From Bolinopsis microptera (lineage: Eukaryota; Ctenophora; Tentaculata; Lobata; Bolinopsidae), in contig NC_087078.1 in the NCBI RefSeq assembly GCF_026151205.1, positions 17,749,118 to 17,813,117 of the forward strand: a stretch of 64,000 bases of DNA, in the 5' to 3' direction. A program made the translations under genes and the position numbers. Positions 33,575 through 45,568 of this stretch are shown here, in pieces (within the stretch, counting starts at the first letter, position 1; each line of letters starts with the position of its first letter). The notes below the pieces were generated by a model. The model made no database searches and had not been told where the DNA came from. It worked only from the letters and a program-made list of their open reading frames with translations.

Positions 33575-34400
33575 TTAGTTATCGGCGACTATGATTGCAG
33601 TGTAAAATTTGTCATATGAATTGTCGACGGTATAATTAGGGTCTGTTGTTATAGATGATAGTAGCTGTTTCTTATACGAATCACTAAAGCTTTTAACATC
33701 GGGCAGATTTCGTAGATCTGTTGGAACATTATTCCAACATTTTGCCCCCAAGTATTGAAAGTTTTTATGTGATGTTGATCTATTGACATAAAGGTTGCAG
33801 CTTTCGCCGCTCCTACTACCTCCTGATATGTAACTAAATTTGTTCATAAAGTTTGTAGGACAATTGTCATGGATGATTCTAAACATATAATTTGACAGAT
33901 GGAGTTGTCGTCTAAGATGGAGTGGTAACCATTTCATGTCTCTATAAACATTAAGGCTGCTCTCTGTTTTTGGAACGTTGAGAGCTATTTTGGCTACCTT
34001 TTTGTACAGAGTGTCAAGTTCAGCAAGTTTTGTCTTGCCAGCTCTACAATAGATCGTGTCTAAATAATCGAATTGTGGCAACATGAGTGCATTGGCAAAC
34101 ATTTTCCTATATTTAATGGGTAGCAGTGCTTTACTTCTATACATGGCACCAATTCTCTTCATGACCTTCCTAATAATATAATCTACATGGCTTTTGAAGT
34201 TTAATTTACTATCTCATAGATCGGTCTGATTCTCCCAGTCTTTAAATCATCTGGGAATACTCCATTCCTCATGCATTCAATGTATAATACAGATAGTATA
34301 GGACAGATTACTCTAGACGATTCTTTAACTACATGTATTGGGATGTCAGATGACTTCCCTTGCATCCAATTACACATGTAATTAACTTCCAAGTAATTTA
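33575..34400 (-). pseudogene. LINE RT fragment: fingers fused to C-terminal domain
   Basis: From right to left the minus strand reads part of the RT fingers (GKSSDIPIHVVKESSRVICP, DDLKTGRIRPIYE), then directly the post-palm domain (FKSHVDYIIRKVMKRI, MLPQFDYLDTIYC, MKWLPLHLRRQLHLSNYM, RSTSHKNFQYLGAKCWNNVP) up to a stop at 33575. The palm with its catalytic aspartates is missing at the junction near 34205, an internal deletion. The 195-codon C-terminal part is still open. Confidence 0.8.
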
Positions 34401-34670
34401 GCTCTTACTGTATGCTCTAGTTTTCAATTTTAAAAACCAAACTCTTCTATGCAAACTCATAATTGTTAAACTAAAAAGCCACGCCCTGAACCAGTGTTGC
34501 AGGGCAACAATTGTGTTTTCTTTATTTAATATGTTGATTGTGGGTATAAAATAAAATCTTTCTTTTATTATATAAGATTGAAAACACTTTATAGTCATGT
34601 TAAATTGTCAATTGTGTAAAAACATCATAATAACCAGAAATTATTTTCTAATTCAACATTTAATACTCAG

Positions 34671-37600
34671 GCTAGTTTGAGACCATCATGCCATCCAGAG
34701 TTCATGGACTACCAAAAAAAGAGATCGAAGTTGAGTTCATGCTACCTCAAGACAGATCAGTATTTATGAAAGCTTCTGTTAACAGTCAAGTAAAAGAGAT
34801 TAAAAACAAGTTATGGCATTACCTGGTCTCCCAAGGACTTGAACTCAGTGGAGCTCCGTGTGACTATGTTTTTAGTTACAGTCATGAATTGAATGTTTAT
34901 GAGATAATAGATGAATCTGTCCTGCTATGTTCTTTAGATATTTACCAATATTGGATGGAGGATTCAACATTTATGAAATGGCTTGAATTACGCCCAAGAA
35001 ACAGAATTTTATGCCGCCATGATAAAGATATGATAAGCATGGTTCAAGCTTTGACTGGCATCACTCCCTCTGAGCTTGGCATTGAGGGGAATGTTGAGAT
35101 TGAGTGTGCCAGAAAGAATTTCACGATGGTCGTCAAAATGTAGAGAAGGTCAGAAATAACTATGACTACTATTATGGACCAAGAATAACCCCTTCCCCAC
35201 TTCCAGTTCACCTGCAGAAAAGATGCCGTGAACAAATGTTGTTTATTCAGTTTTTCTTTCCAACTGGGAGTACAAAGTCTCAATTAAGCGAACTGTTTGA
35301 CAAGAGTGCTGATTTTGTTAGGGATGAAATGTTTCCTAAAGATCCGGTGAAGCGAACACTATATGGGCTTACTGAGGACGCCAAAGCAACAGATTATGTT
35401 CTGAAAGTTGCAGGTATCAGTGATTACATCACAGGTGATACACCTTTTGTAGATTTTGTTCATGTTCGGGAATGCCTTATCAGAAAAGAACATGTTGACC
35501 TGTGGTATGTTGGGAAACCATGTATTCCTGGTGATGAAGAACCCAAGTTAAATACACCATTATTGGATCCTGCCGAGAGATACTCTCTTCTTCAATCTGA
35601 CCTTACAATAAACGGGAAATTGCATACTAACATAGCTGCTTTGAGCTTGTGGGAGATCAACCAGAAGCTAAGAATAAGAATTTTTGGCTGTGAAAATGTC
35701 GCAGATATTGAAGAGGGGTTGTCTTATGTGTACGTTCAGTGTACCTTGTACCATGGCACAACCCCACTTTCAGCTCCGGGATGCACAAAACAAGTTGCAT
35801 ATTCCGCATCTCCTACATGGTATCAATGGTTAACCTATGACATAGCTCTACGTAATGTCCCACAAGATGCACGAATTCATATTCAGGTAAAAGCCATCAC
35901 AAAGGGGCAGCGCAAAAAGTCAGTGACGGAGGAGAATAAACCAAAATCCTCTAAAAAGAATCTCCAACCCATCAAGTCGGACACATTAAAGGGAGAAAAT
36001 TCGACCTCTGTCGGTGAAGATATTTGTATTGCATGGATAAACCTTTCTCTTATAGATTTTAGATCATGTTTAAAGACAGGAAAAATGACTTTGAGTTGCT
36101 GGGACATAGATGAAGATATTGAAGATGGAACAATGGCTCTCCCAGATAGCGTTGTGAGTCAAAACCCAGTCCCATCAAGTGTGCTTCTTAAGATCGAGCT
36201 GGATGAGTTCATGTTTCCTGTTGTTGTGCCATCCTACCCTCCGCCCCTTGCAGATCTTGATCAGGGTCCCATTCCAAGTCCTTCTGAACAGAGTAGACTT
36301 GAGGCTCTCATGTATAATGTTGATGCCCTCACTGGACTAAATGAGAAGGAAAAAGAAATGATATGGAAGTACCGCAGGTTTCTCAAAAACTATGACCAAG
36401 CCCTTCCTAAACTTCTACAGAGTGTGGACTGGTGTCACCAAGAAAACGTAGAGGAAATTGTCCAAATGTTGGATGTTTGGGCCCCTCCAAGAATGGAGGT
36501 TATTCTTGAGTTGCTATCTTGCAGAACTCCATGTCGTCCAATCCGAAACTATGCTGTATCATGTCTTGAGAAACTCGATATTCATTTAGTGAGTACCTAC
36601 CTTCTGCAACTAGTTGAAGCTCTCAAATACGAAACGTATCACGACTCTCCCTTAGCTCGGTTCCTTCTGAAGAGAGCTCTTGAAAATCGCGAATTTGGCC
36701 ATTACTTCTTCTGGCACCTCAGGAGCACCATTGAGAGACTAGAGCACCGGGTGAGAATAGGTTTGGTTTTGGAGGCCTTTATCAGGGGCTGTGGAGATGA
36801 ACAAAGAGTTAGGCTTCTGTCTCAAGTGAGAGCTTGTACAATCTTAAGGGGTATCGCTCAGAATCTCAAATCAGAGAAGTACCAAAATGATGCACAACGT
36901 AAAGCATACCTTTTAGAGGCCCTCCACACCTCAGATCTTCCGGAAAGTTTTTCTCCCGTTTTCAATCCTTATATCATGCTAGGAAAGATAATTCCCAGAG
37001 AGTGCACCTTTTTTGATTCAAAGAAGAAACCTTTATTATTGGCATTCGAAAACGGTGACAGCAGTAACTCTGAAAAGAAGATTATGAGAGTTATATTCAA
37101 ACACGGAGATGATATTACTCAGGACATGGTTACAATACAAATGCTGAAGCTCATGGAATCAATGTGGCAGCAAAGTGCACTTGACCTCTACATGATGCCT
37201 TATGGGTGTATCAGGACTGGTAAAAACTGTGGGATGATTGAGTTTGTGGATGCAATGACACTAGCTGATATTATGCTGGAGCATGGTGGAGTTACAGGTG
37301 TGTTTAGGGCTGATCTGCTGAAAGAATGGCTGAGTCAGCAGAACACCTACAAAGTTGATTTAGACAGAGCTTTACAGTTATTCACCATGACCTGTGCAGG
37401 GTACTGTGTTGCTACTTATGTCTTGGGAATTGGAGACAGGCATAGCAGCAACATCATGGTGAAGCGTAATGGTGCTTACTTTCACATCGACTTTGGGCAC
37501 TTTCTTGGGAATGTTAAGTATTTTGAAGTGTTGGGCCTCAACATAAAGCGAGAAAGGGTTCCTTTTGTTTTTACATCTACATTGGCATTTGTAATGGGTG

Positions 37601-37884
37601 GCAGAGATGGGGAACTTTTCAAACAGTTTGAGAGTGTTGCGTGTAGAGCATTCTCAGTCCTCCGCAAGCATTCCCATCTACTTGTCAACACACTGTCACT
37701 ACTACTGAAAGCAGGGATGCCAGAACTTCAAACAACTAAAGACATTGAGTATCTACATTCCACTTTGTTGCTGCATAAGAGTGAATCTCAGGCAGCCAAC
37801 CACTTTCAGTCATTAATAAACGACACGCTGAAAGACAAATCTACTGCACTCAATTTCCTGGCTCACACTTTGAAACATCTGTAG
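34671..37884 (+). CDS. PIK3CA-like: Class IA phosphoinositide 3-kinase catalytic subunit (p110), single coding exon, one frameshift
   Basis: From ATG 34688 to stop 37884 there is no intron. It phosphorylates phosphatidylinositol 4,5-bisphosphate at the 3 position at the plasma membrane, downstream of receptor tyrosine kinases. The N-terminal part (PSRVHGLPKKEIEVEFMLP onward) is the p85-binding domain, then Ras-binding, C2 (ALSLWEINQKLRIRIFGCEN), helical (LPKLLQSVDWCHQENVEEI) and kinase domains. Catalytic GIGDRHSSNIM (near 37430) and HIDFGHFLG (near 37485) are intact. Total length, about 1066 residues, fits p110 proteins. Frame 2 runs to a stop at 35143 while the true continuation is frame 1 from about 35104; a missing base around AGAAAGAATT at 35111-35120 explains it. 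An acceptor-like TTTAATACTCAG precedes 34671, so a 5'UTR intron is likely. The kinase motifs look nearest p110 alpha, but the paralogue is not certain. Confidence 0.93.
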
Positions 37885-38638
37885 CTTGCTTTATTGACAA
37901 TTTTGTGTGCTTTGGGTCGCTTGAGTAAAAATTGCTCCATCTTTATAAAGTTAATTTCAATGGGATGGAACTGTAAATAGGAAATTATTTGTATGATACG
38001 TTTAGTTTTTGTTTTGATAACAGGAATCTATTTGATGATTAAAAAATACCGTACTGATTACTGAACAATTTATTATTTGATTTAATCTCGAGTTGAGATA
38101 AGTTGTTTATAAGGTTTTACCAAGTATTCAGCCATCTTTCAAATTTTGTAGTTTTATTAATAAGGGCTGCCATTTCTAATTCTCTCTTTGTTACTGCTGG
38201 GCATGCACAAATTTACTACAAAAACGATAGATCTGTTTGTACGGTGGTTGAACTAGATGTTCTTAATTGTTGATGACTTTGATATAGTTGCATTGAATTT
38301 TCTTGAATTCTGAGACGAAAGGGATGGAAATATTATCATTTTTGTTTAATAATTTTCTAACTTGCTGTTTTTAATCTTTGACTCATCACTGTTTATATCC
38401 TTGAACTTAGTTGCAGAATGAATGACGACCGTAGAATTTATAAATTTGCCGAATATTTACATATATCAGTTATAAACCACGTCTTGCCAAATAACGGGTA
38501 AATCAAGCTTATAACTCCCCAATTAATTAAATTAATTAATTAATTAAATTAATTATTCTATTTAAAAAGGGACGTTTGGTGAAGTAACGTTTGGTCAGGA
38601 GAGCATTTTGACGAAATTATTGCTGAATCTAACTGAAA
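37885..38638. other. PI3K 3' flank and upstream region of the next gene
   Basis: A possible ATTAAA signal is at about 38038. A run of TAATTAATTAAATTAATT-type palindromes at 38520-38558 lies about 90 bp upstream of the next ATG. No gene is seen. Confidence 0.4.
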
Positions 38639-41600
38639 ATGGCAGATGAAGTTAAGCCAGAAGTTGTTGAAGCTTCACCTAAGCCTGAAGTTGTGGAATC
38701 TTCAACTAAGCCTGAAGTTGTGGAATCTTCAACTACAACTACAACCAGTACTACGGTTAGATTCACGTGTCCTCACATTATTTTTGAAACCTTTTTGTGC
38801 TATGTGTGATATTATTGATGCTGCATCACGATCTAAAGCAATCAAATAAAACCAATAATCACATCCCGGTCCCGCTATACTGTATAATAGACATTATTCA
38901 TTCGTTTTATTTCAGAAAGTGACCAGAAGGATCAGGCGTACATCGCGTTCCCGATCACCATCACCAAGTCGCGGACGTAGCAGTAGAAGTCGTTCCCCGA
39001 GCAGGCGCAAAGCCCTCAACCGGTCACCATCCCCCCACAGATACAACACCCGAATTAACAGTCAGGTTTCGGCAGAAGAACAAACTGAGACCACGCCCAC
39101 TTCAGGTTTGAAATGTTTTAAACTTGAACTTCTCTTCGCACCTTATTCCATGGATTGTTTGATTAATTTAGCTTTTAAATTAGATTAAACTTAAACCATT
39201 TTATATAATTATATAATTAAATATATGCTTAAATAATGTTAATAATATGCTTACGAGATTTATCTGACTGTTCTGAATTTCAGGATGTTCTCTGACAAGC
39301 TCTCTGAGCTGTGTCTCCTCCGCAGTATCCCACATAATCAGAAAATATAAATCTATTACTGTTGACCTGATAAAGTGCTCACTCTACATAACCCTGGCTT
39401 ACATTGCGCTTACCATGTGCTCGTTTGGAAAATGCGATATTCGGTACCCAACTGTGAGTATTGTAAATCAGAGATCTCATTTTACACAAGACTATACTTC
39501 CGATAATTTCTATTCAACGTAATGTAATAATATATATATTTTGGTCAGGTCTTCAGGACAACATAAAGTTTAGGATAATGCTATAATAATGCAGCTAATG
39601 CTTACTGCTGCATTGGCTGCACAAGTACATACTATGACTTATGATATTGATTTTAAATTAACTCCTATATGATTTCAGGTACCGAGTCTGAGCGTAATTT
39701 ACAACGAGAAAATATTTCTGGAATGTCTGGCAGGTTTCGTAGTCTGTGTCCTTGCTTTCTCCGTCACTCTGGGCCAGGTATTATTTACACCTAAAAACAT
39801 ACACATTCGTTCTGTCCCAAACATGGATATATATTGCTTTTTGCATGTAATTTCTACACTAAAGTCTTTTTACATGGTGATATAGGCGGGGGCCGGGGGG
39901 GGGGGTGGGGGGGTTTGGGATGTGAGTATGATCAAAGCCTGATTATGTTTGTGAACTGCACCTTTTCGGTTCATAATATGCTCTTTGTCCATAACACAGT
40001 ATTGTTGATCATGTTGATAAGTATTCGTTAATATTAGAAAATTTTAGTAAATATAAGTAAGCGTTAGTTAATTTTAGCACTTGAATGTGTATTTTAAGTA
40101 CAGTGCAACTGTACTCAATATGTGTGTGTGAGTGTTTGTGTTAGTGTTTTGTTTTTGGGGTGGGGTTTGGGGTTGGTGGGGTTGTTTTTACATTATTTCA
40201 CAAAAAATTTATTTTCATTCATTTTTTTTCATCACACTTAAACCTCCCAACACACTAAACATTTTAACTTTTAAAATCAGCAACAAGCCTCATCATCAAC
40301 TTTAAAACGAAAAAAATAACAACACAACAACCCCAAACACTAACAACACTAAAAACAATGTTTGACAATACCCCTGAACTGAAACCAAAACCAAAATTTC
40401 CATCATGTTCCCCCAAAAAGAAAAGCTCCACAGGGGAAACATCTTTTATTCCCCACATTGGGGAACAAAAAACCTTAATTAGCCTTTTTACCCAACGACA
40501 CTGTTCCCGTATCTCTACACTGTAAACACATTAAAACCCAACTCAAAACTGAACACTGTATAATCATATCTAATGTACACTACTTTTTTGAATTAACACG
40601 ATCCCTTCAGGGGGCTTGTTAAATAATATTTATTTTTTAAATTAATTTATTAATTTTAACTTTTTTTAATTTCATTTTTTTTCTCCCATTCCCTGGGGAA
40701 ATATTAAAAGGGGGTTAAATTTTAGACGGGGAAAATCAATGCCCGGGAAAATAAATGGGGGAAAACATTTCCAAAACCCATCAACATCAAAATGTTTTAC
40801 TTTTATTTACCTTATTGGGGAAACATATAGGGGGGTTTTTTAAAAAGGGGGAAAATTAAATTTTCCCGGGGAAAAATATGGGGGAATTTTCCAAAATCCA
40901 CCACTTTATCCCACCCATAATTTTTCCCGAAAAGGTATTTTTAATGTTAGACTAAACAAGTTCTTTTGACAAAATTTACGTGAACATTTTAAATTCTTTT
41001 ATGAAAGCGGGAAAAGGGGGGCCCCCCCTTTATGAAACCTACAAAAAAATTGCGCGTTTTAAACGGGGGTCCAACCCCCCGGGGAAACGCCCCCCCTTAT
41101 CTCGTAACAGTTTTTACACCCCCCAACATTCCCTTGATACTACATGACCCCCCAATTAAATTTAAAATATATTAATAAAATTTATATAATTCCTCATAAT
41201 TTTCCTTTTCCCTTTTTTTTCCCACTCCCTCCACAAGATTTTTAAAACCCAAAATGTGTAACCTTAAATGTTTGCGGGGGGCCCTCCCAAAACAGGGTTA
41301 AAACAATAACCCCACACAAAGGGGTTGGGGGGGAGACTAATCATTGGGGGGCCGGGGGTTAAACTGGTGTACGTAACATTGGGTAAACTGTGAGGGGGCC
41401 ACTAATTCTGACAGTGTATAATGTGGTTCGGGGGGTAAAAATTTTGGGTTTTGGCACTGACGGGGAAAACCCAATTCTCCCCTACTCCCCCAAAAAGGGG
41501 TTTTCACTGTTGATTCCCGGGGGGGTCCAAAAATTAGCTTCCCCCAATAAAATTTCCACTTTAAATTTTTTCCCTTTCACAGCACACCACACTTCCCAAA

Positions 41601-44600
41601 GGGACATAATTTAAAACCTCCCGGGCCTGCGTTTTTTTTCCCTTGGCTGTTTGATCACGGAAGGGGGGGGGGGTTTTGGGGGGGGGGGGGGGGGGGGGGT
41701 CCCTTAAATTGGGGACTGTTACGGGGGGGAAATTTTTTCAGGTTGCAGTGGGGGTCCGTTTGAAAATTATTTTAAAAGGTAAACCTCCCTCTTTCCCAAA
41801 ACCCACAATAAGGGAAATTAAGTTTATTGTGTAAACGACCAATACCTATGCATATTTTTTTTTTAAACACAAACGGCCCGGGCCTTTACAAAACCCCTTT
41901 AAACCCGACAAAGGTCAGCACCCCCCCCCACTTTCCCCCCCCAACCAACTACCTACGGGCATTCAGTCCCGTGGCCCTACAAAAACCAAAGGGGAAACCA
42001 AATTTGTTAAACTAAAACTTCTAACCTTATGCAATCTGAAATTTCCCCCCTTCCCTTTTTTTGGGTTGCTACCCGAAAATTACTTCAGTGAAAAATTTGT
42101 TTTATATATATATTGGGTTGTGTGGGGTTTACGGGTGTGTGTAATTGTTTTTGTTTTTATAAATTAAAGGAAACTTTTTTCCCGTGTTGTGAAACAAAAA
42201 ACTTTAATAGAAATGACCTTAAAACCGTGAAATATACTCATTTAATATATTTACTTTTTTCCCTTACATCCCATAATTACGGTCAAAATTTAAATTAGAC
42301 ATAAAATAAGTAAGCACTTATTCCCAGGGAACTCCATAAAAATTTAAAAAAAGCTGACACACAAAATTTTTAACAAGTGCTCTTCAAAGTTTTTCGTTTA
42401 AAAACAATCAGAACAAAGGGGAAACAACTTTGAAATAAGGTGAATTGAACGGGTTTCGTTATTTTTGTTGACATGAAAAGGGGTTTTTTGTATGGGTACT
42501 ACTTTTAAATGGTTAACGGGGCCGATTTTTTGGGTGTGGTTTTTTAAAACAAAAGTTAAACAAGTATTAAATGATACCAAAAAATTCGGTCGGGGGGGGA
42601 TTTCGAGTGTTAAAGCTTTTTTCTGCCCAAAGTTTAAAATGGCCAAAATTTTGTTTTTCCCACATCTGTTTTTTTTTAATTTGGGGTTATTTTGCAACTT
42701 GAAAATCGGGGGGGGGGGGGGGGGACTCACTCTCCATCACCTTCCTCACCCAATTAAAGGGGAAATGCAAAAAGAATTTTTGGGATTTTTAAAAAATATT
42801 TTGCTCCCAATTTTTCAAAATTTTAATCCTACTTAAAATGGGGGTAAAAAAGGCAGTTTTTTTAAAAATTTTTGGGGGCAGTTTGGGTCTAGGGTTCCAA
42901 AAAAAAATTTAAAAAAGGGGATAGAAAAACCTTTGCCCTTTTTATATTAATCAATAGTATTACAAGTGTTTTCCTCCTTGAAAAGAGGAAAAAAGTCCAA
43001 ATTCTTTTGATCTAAATTGAAAAAAGGAAAATCCCCCGGGCCTTGTAATTAGAACTGTTTTGCTCCTTTTTTCTTAGAAATACCGCACCAATTCCATTTT
43101 CCTAAGAAAAAAAAAGGGGGTTTAAAGAGAAAGTCAAAAAATTTACCCCTAAAAAAAACCCCGGGACTTTTTTTAAATTGAATTTTAAGGGGGGAAAATT
43201 TGGGGGCCACCCAAAATTCCCACATTCTTTTTTTTCCCCTTTTTAATTTTTTGAATATAATAAAATACAAGGTTTTGAAGATTTCCCAAAGTCAAAGATT
43301 AAGTGGCCCCAATAATAATAGGGGGAAAAAAATTTTTATTGGTTTAAGAATTACTGTGATAAATTCTAAAGCAACAAGAATAGTCTAAACCGGGTCCGTA
43401 CTTTTGTCCGTACTTATGTACTATTACTTATTGCACTATTACAAACAGGGCCGACCTTTCACCTTCCCCACTCATTTGAAATGTAACATGATTTGATAGA
43501 GGATTTTCCTCAATTTGCTTTAATATTTGATTGCAATCTTGATATCAACGTGTAAATTGTAGGCTCTGGTGTGGAATTTGGGACTGCCGTGAGGCAACGT
43601 GGGGAGGATACACACTTTCTAAACTGGTGGGATTTTAAGCCAATGAAACCGCTTATTCGCATGATGTGTTTGAAGTGAGCTGCAAGATTCTGTTGTTTGC
43701 CATGTCTACTCCAACCGAAAGTTCGGTCGGGACTATTTTAATTTCCTGCAAATCATGGATGATCGTGTCATAATGCAATCTAAAGAATCTAGCACAAGGC
43801 CAAGAAACTGACCCAAAACCTGTGTTTATAGAATGTACATCGTTAGTATGTAAGTGAAATCAAATCTCGTTGTGTTATCATGACGTCACTGTAGGACCGA
43901 GCTTTGAGCCAACTTGGGTTTCCGTATTTATTGTTGTGTAGGGATTTATGATCGTGTAAGATATGACAATAACTATAACATTGTAGATAAGGTCATGAAT
44001 CATCAGGTGGATCGTTGGTATACCGTTAAATCGATTTAACACCGCAATTCCAGTCGCAAGCCTGAGACCACTACTAGCATTGTCACAACATCTACAAAGC
44101 TGCCATATAGCCTGACTGACAATTTTCTCGACTGACTGACAATGTTTCTTCTTTTGACTTTTCCCCATTTAGAATACAAAGATTAGTACATTTTAGCTTA
44201 TGATTAATATTATATTTTTACCTAAAGTTTACCTAGATTCATTATTTTTTCTAGACACTTCTTGTAGAATAACATTCATCATATCTTTACTTAACTCACT
44301 ATCAAAATTGAAATGTTACATCGTTGCCAGAGATAGCATTGAAATTGACTTGCCCGCCAGTGTCATTTTTGCCGCGCAATTTTATTGCCGAACTGTAACA
44401 CGCATTTCATTAAAGTGTGATGTGTTTCGCGCAGTCAAGTTTTTGAAAATTTTATTTGAGCGCGCAATTAAGCTAAGCAGCCAAGTTTTTAGTTGAGTAC
44501 ATACACAGTCCGTCCATGGTCAAGCAACTCACAACTGGCAATAATATCGAAGCTAAATCGTAGATCGTTTTGACTGTCTCTTGTCAACCTGTTAACTGTA

Positions 44601-45341
44601 ACATTTGGTTTCTCCCTCACATAGAACAGACAATTTGTGTCACCTGTTTCCTGTAGGCTGTAGCGCTGCAATTTCTGTAAGTTTCCAATTACTCTAAACA
44701 TCGGAAGATAGTTTTCTGATTTCTTCCTTTTTCAGTCGATTTTATCATTTGAAGGCGCTCCCTGACTAACACTTTTAGTTACCGAACGTCAGAGGAGAAG
44801 GTAAAGTGTTGTTAGACGTTAGTGCTCTGGAGAGGTACCAACGTATCGTACTTGATTAAGAGCGAATGTGGACTATCTGACTGATTATGCACTGATGCGT
44901 GTAAAAACAAAGAGAGTTTATAGTTAAATTAATTCATGTTACTCGTGAGAGAAAAAATATATTTTAGCAGGAAGTGGTTTCGATCCACCGACCTCTGGGT
45001 TATGGGCCCAGCACGCTTCCACTGCGCCACCCTGCTAGATGTCAGAGCATTGATTCAAGTCTTCATATACGCGCACAAATTTTAGTATTGTCATCCGATT
45101 GAGAATAATTCTCGATTTTTTTGTAAATTTTCATTTTCATGTATCACACCTAAACTATTTCAGGTCCGGCAGCGCTGTTTATCACTCTTTTACTCAATTT
45201 CGGAGTTTATAAGTACGACCCGTCACTTCTGGACACGTCTGGAAAAGAACTGCAGTTGTTCTTCAGTACCTTACTTCTTATTCTCGTCACGGCAGTCTGC
45301 ATTCAGTGGCAATTTGCTAGCTTTGGAAACATCTACAATGG
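38639..45341 (+). CDS. RS-rich multi-pass membrane protein (incomplete gene model)
   Basis: Exons: A 38639-38755 (MADEVKPEVVEASPKPEVVE, three KPEVVE repeats), B 38916-39105 (RRTSRSRSPSPSRGRSSRSR, basic RS domain), C 39284-39453, D 39679-39777 and E 45164-45341. A-B joins in phase 0, B-C in phase 1, C-D in phase 0, all at good AG and GT sites. Exons C (CSLYITLAYIALTMC), D (FLECLAGFVVCVLAF) and E (ALFITLLLNFGVYKY, LFFSTLLLILVTAV) encode membrane segments. D ends in phase 0 but E's hydrophobic frame needs phase 1, so at least one exon is missing between them, in the poor-quality stretch. An RS-rich N-terminus followed by membrane helices with KYDPSLLD recalls the lamin B receptor, but helix order does not match well; the family is not settled. 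Exons downstream of E were not found. Confidence 0.6.
39880..43390. other. Homopolymer-saturated, probably unreliable sequence
   Basis: For about 3.5 kb nearly every k-mer is a short run: GGGG, AAAA, CCCC, TTTT of 4-10 bases and longer, with G runs of about 17 or more at 41675-41699 and 42708-42724. This differs sharply from both flanks. It also falls where an exon of the membrane-protein gene should be. It looks like low-coverage or low-quality consensus. Open frames inside it are not credible. Confidence 0.75.
43391..44488. other. Intronic or intergenic sequence
   Basis: Open frames at 43878-44168 (minus) and 44200-44496 (plus) show no recognisable motif and no splice context. Nothing else is seen. 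Confidence 0.4.
44489..44673 (-). CDS. Possible terminal exon, unidentified
   Basis: A minus-strand frame after an acceptor-like GGAAACTTACAG reads LQRYSLQETGDTNCLFYV and ends DHGRTVYVLN-stop. It could be the last exon of the sushi gene upstream on the same strand, with the tRNA gene and a plus-strand exon in its intron. There is no family match and the linkage is a guess. Confidence 0.25.
44965..45036 (-). tRNA. tRNA-iMet: Initiator tRNA-Met (CAT)
   Basis: 72 nt on the minus strand. It starts AGCAGGGTGGCGCAGTGGAA and ends CCTGCTA with A as discriminator. Eukaryotic initiator features are present: the A1-T72 closing pair, three G-C pairs (GGG/CCC) flanking the anticodon loop CCCATAA, and the T-loop sequence ATCGAAA with A54. 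All arms pair, with G-T pairs at 7-66 and 49-65. No intron. A T-run follows within about 10 bases, suitable as a Pol III terminator. It lies inside the large intron of the plus-strand membrane-protein gene, on the opposite strand. Confidence 0.97.
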
Positions 45342-45568
45342 TATGTTAGTAATCATAACAAACAGTTGATATTTAGCTGACGTTACGCCAGATTATATCA
45401 ACAAATAAATTTACAGTTGTATTGGGATTTTTGGAGGATTAGAAATGTGAACTGACTACTGAGAGATGAAATAAAATCAAAATGCTTCCAAACATTTTGA
45501 TTTTATTCAAGTCATAACTTGAGTGTGAATATAGCGTAAATCTAAGTAAATCACTAAGTATAACTCAC

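Noticed and set aside
42398-42836. 110-114-residue frames at about 42.4-42.8 kb
   Set aside because: They lie in the homopolymer-rich stretch and are full of Pro, Phe, Lys and Gly runs; not credible genes.
38639-45341. Firm assignment as lamin B receptor
   Set aside because: The RS domain and KYDPSLLD are suggestive, but two membrane exons precede the segment that would be helix 1, and no sterol-reductase motif is visible.
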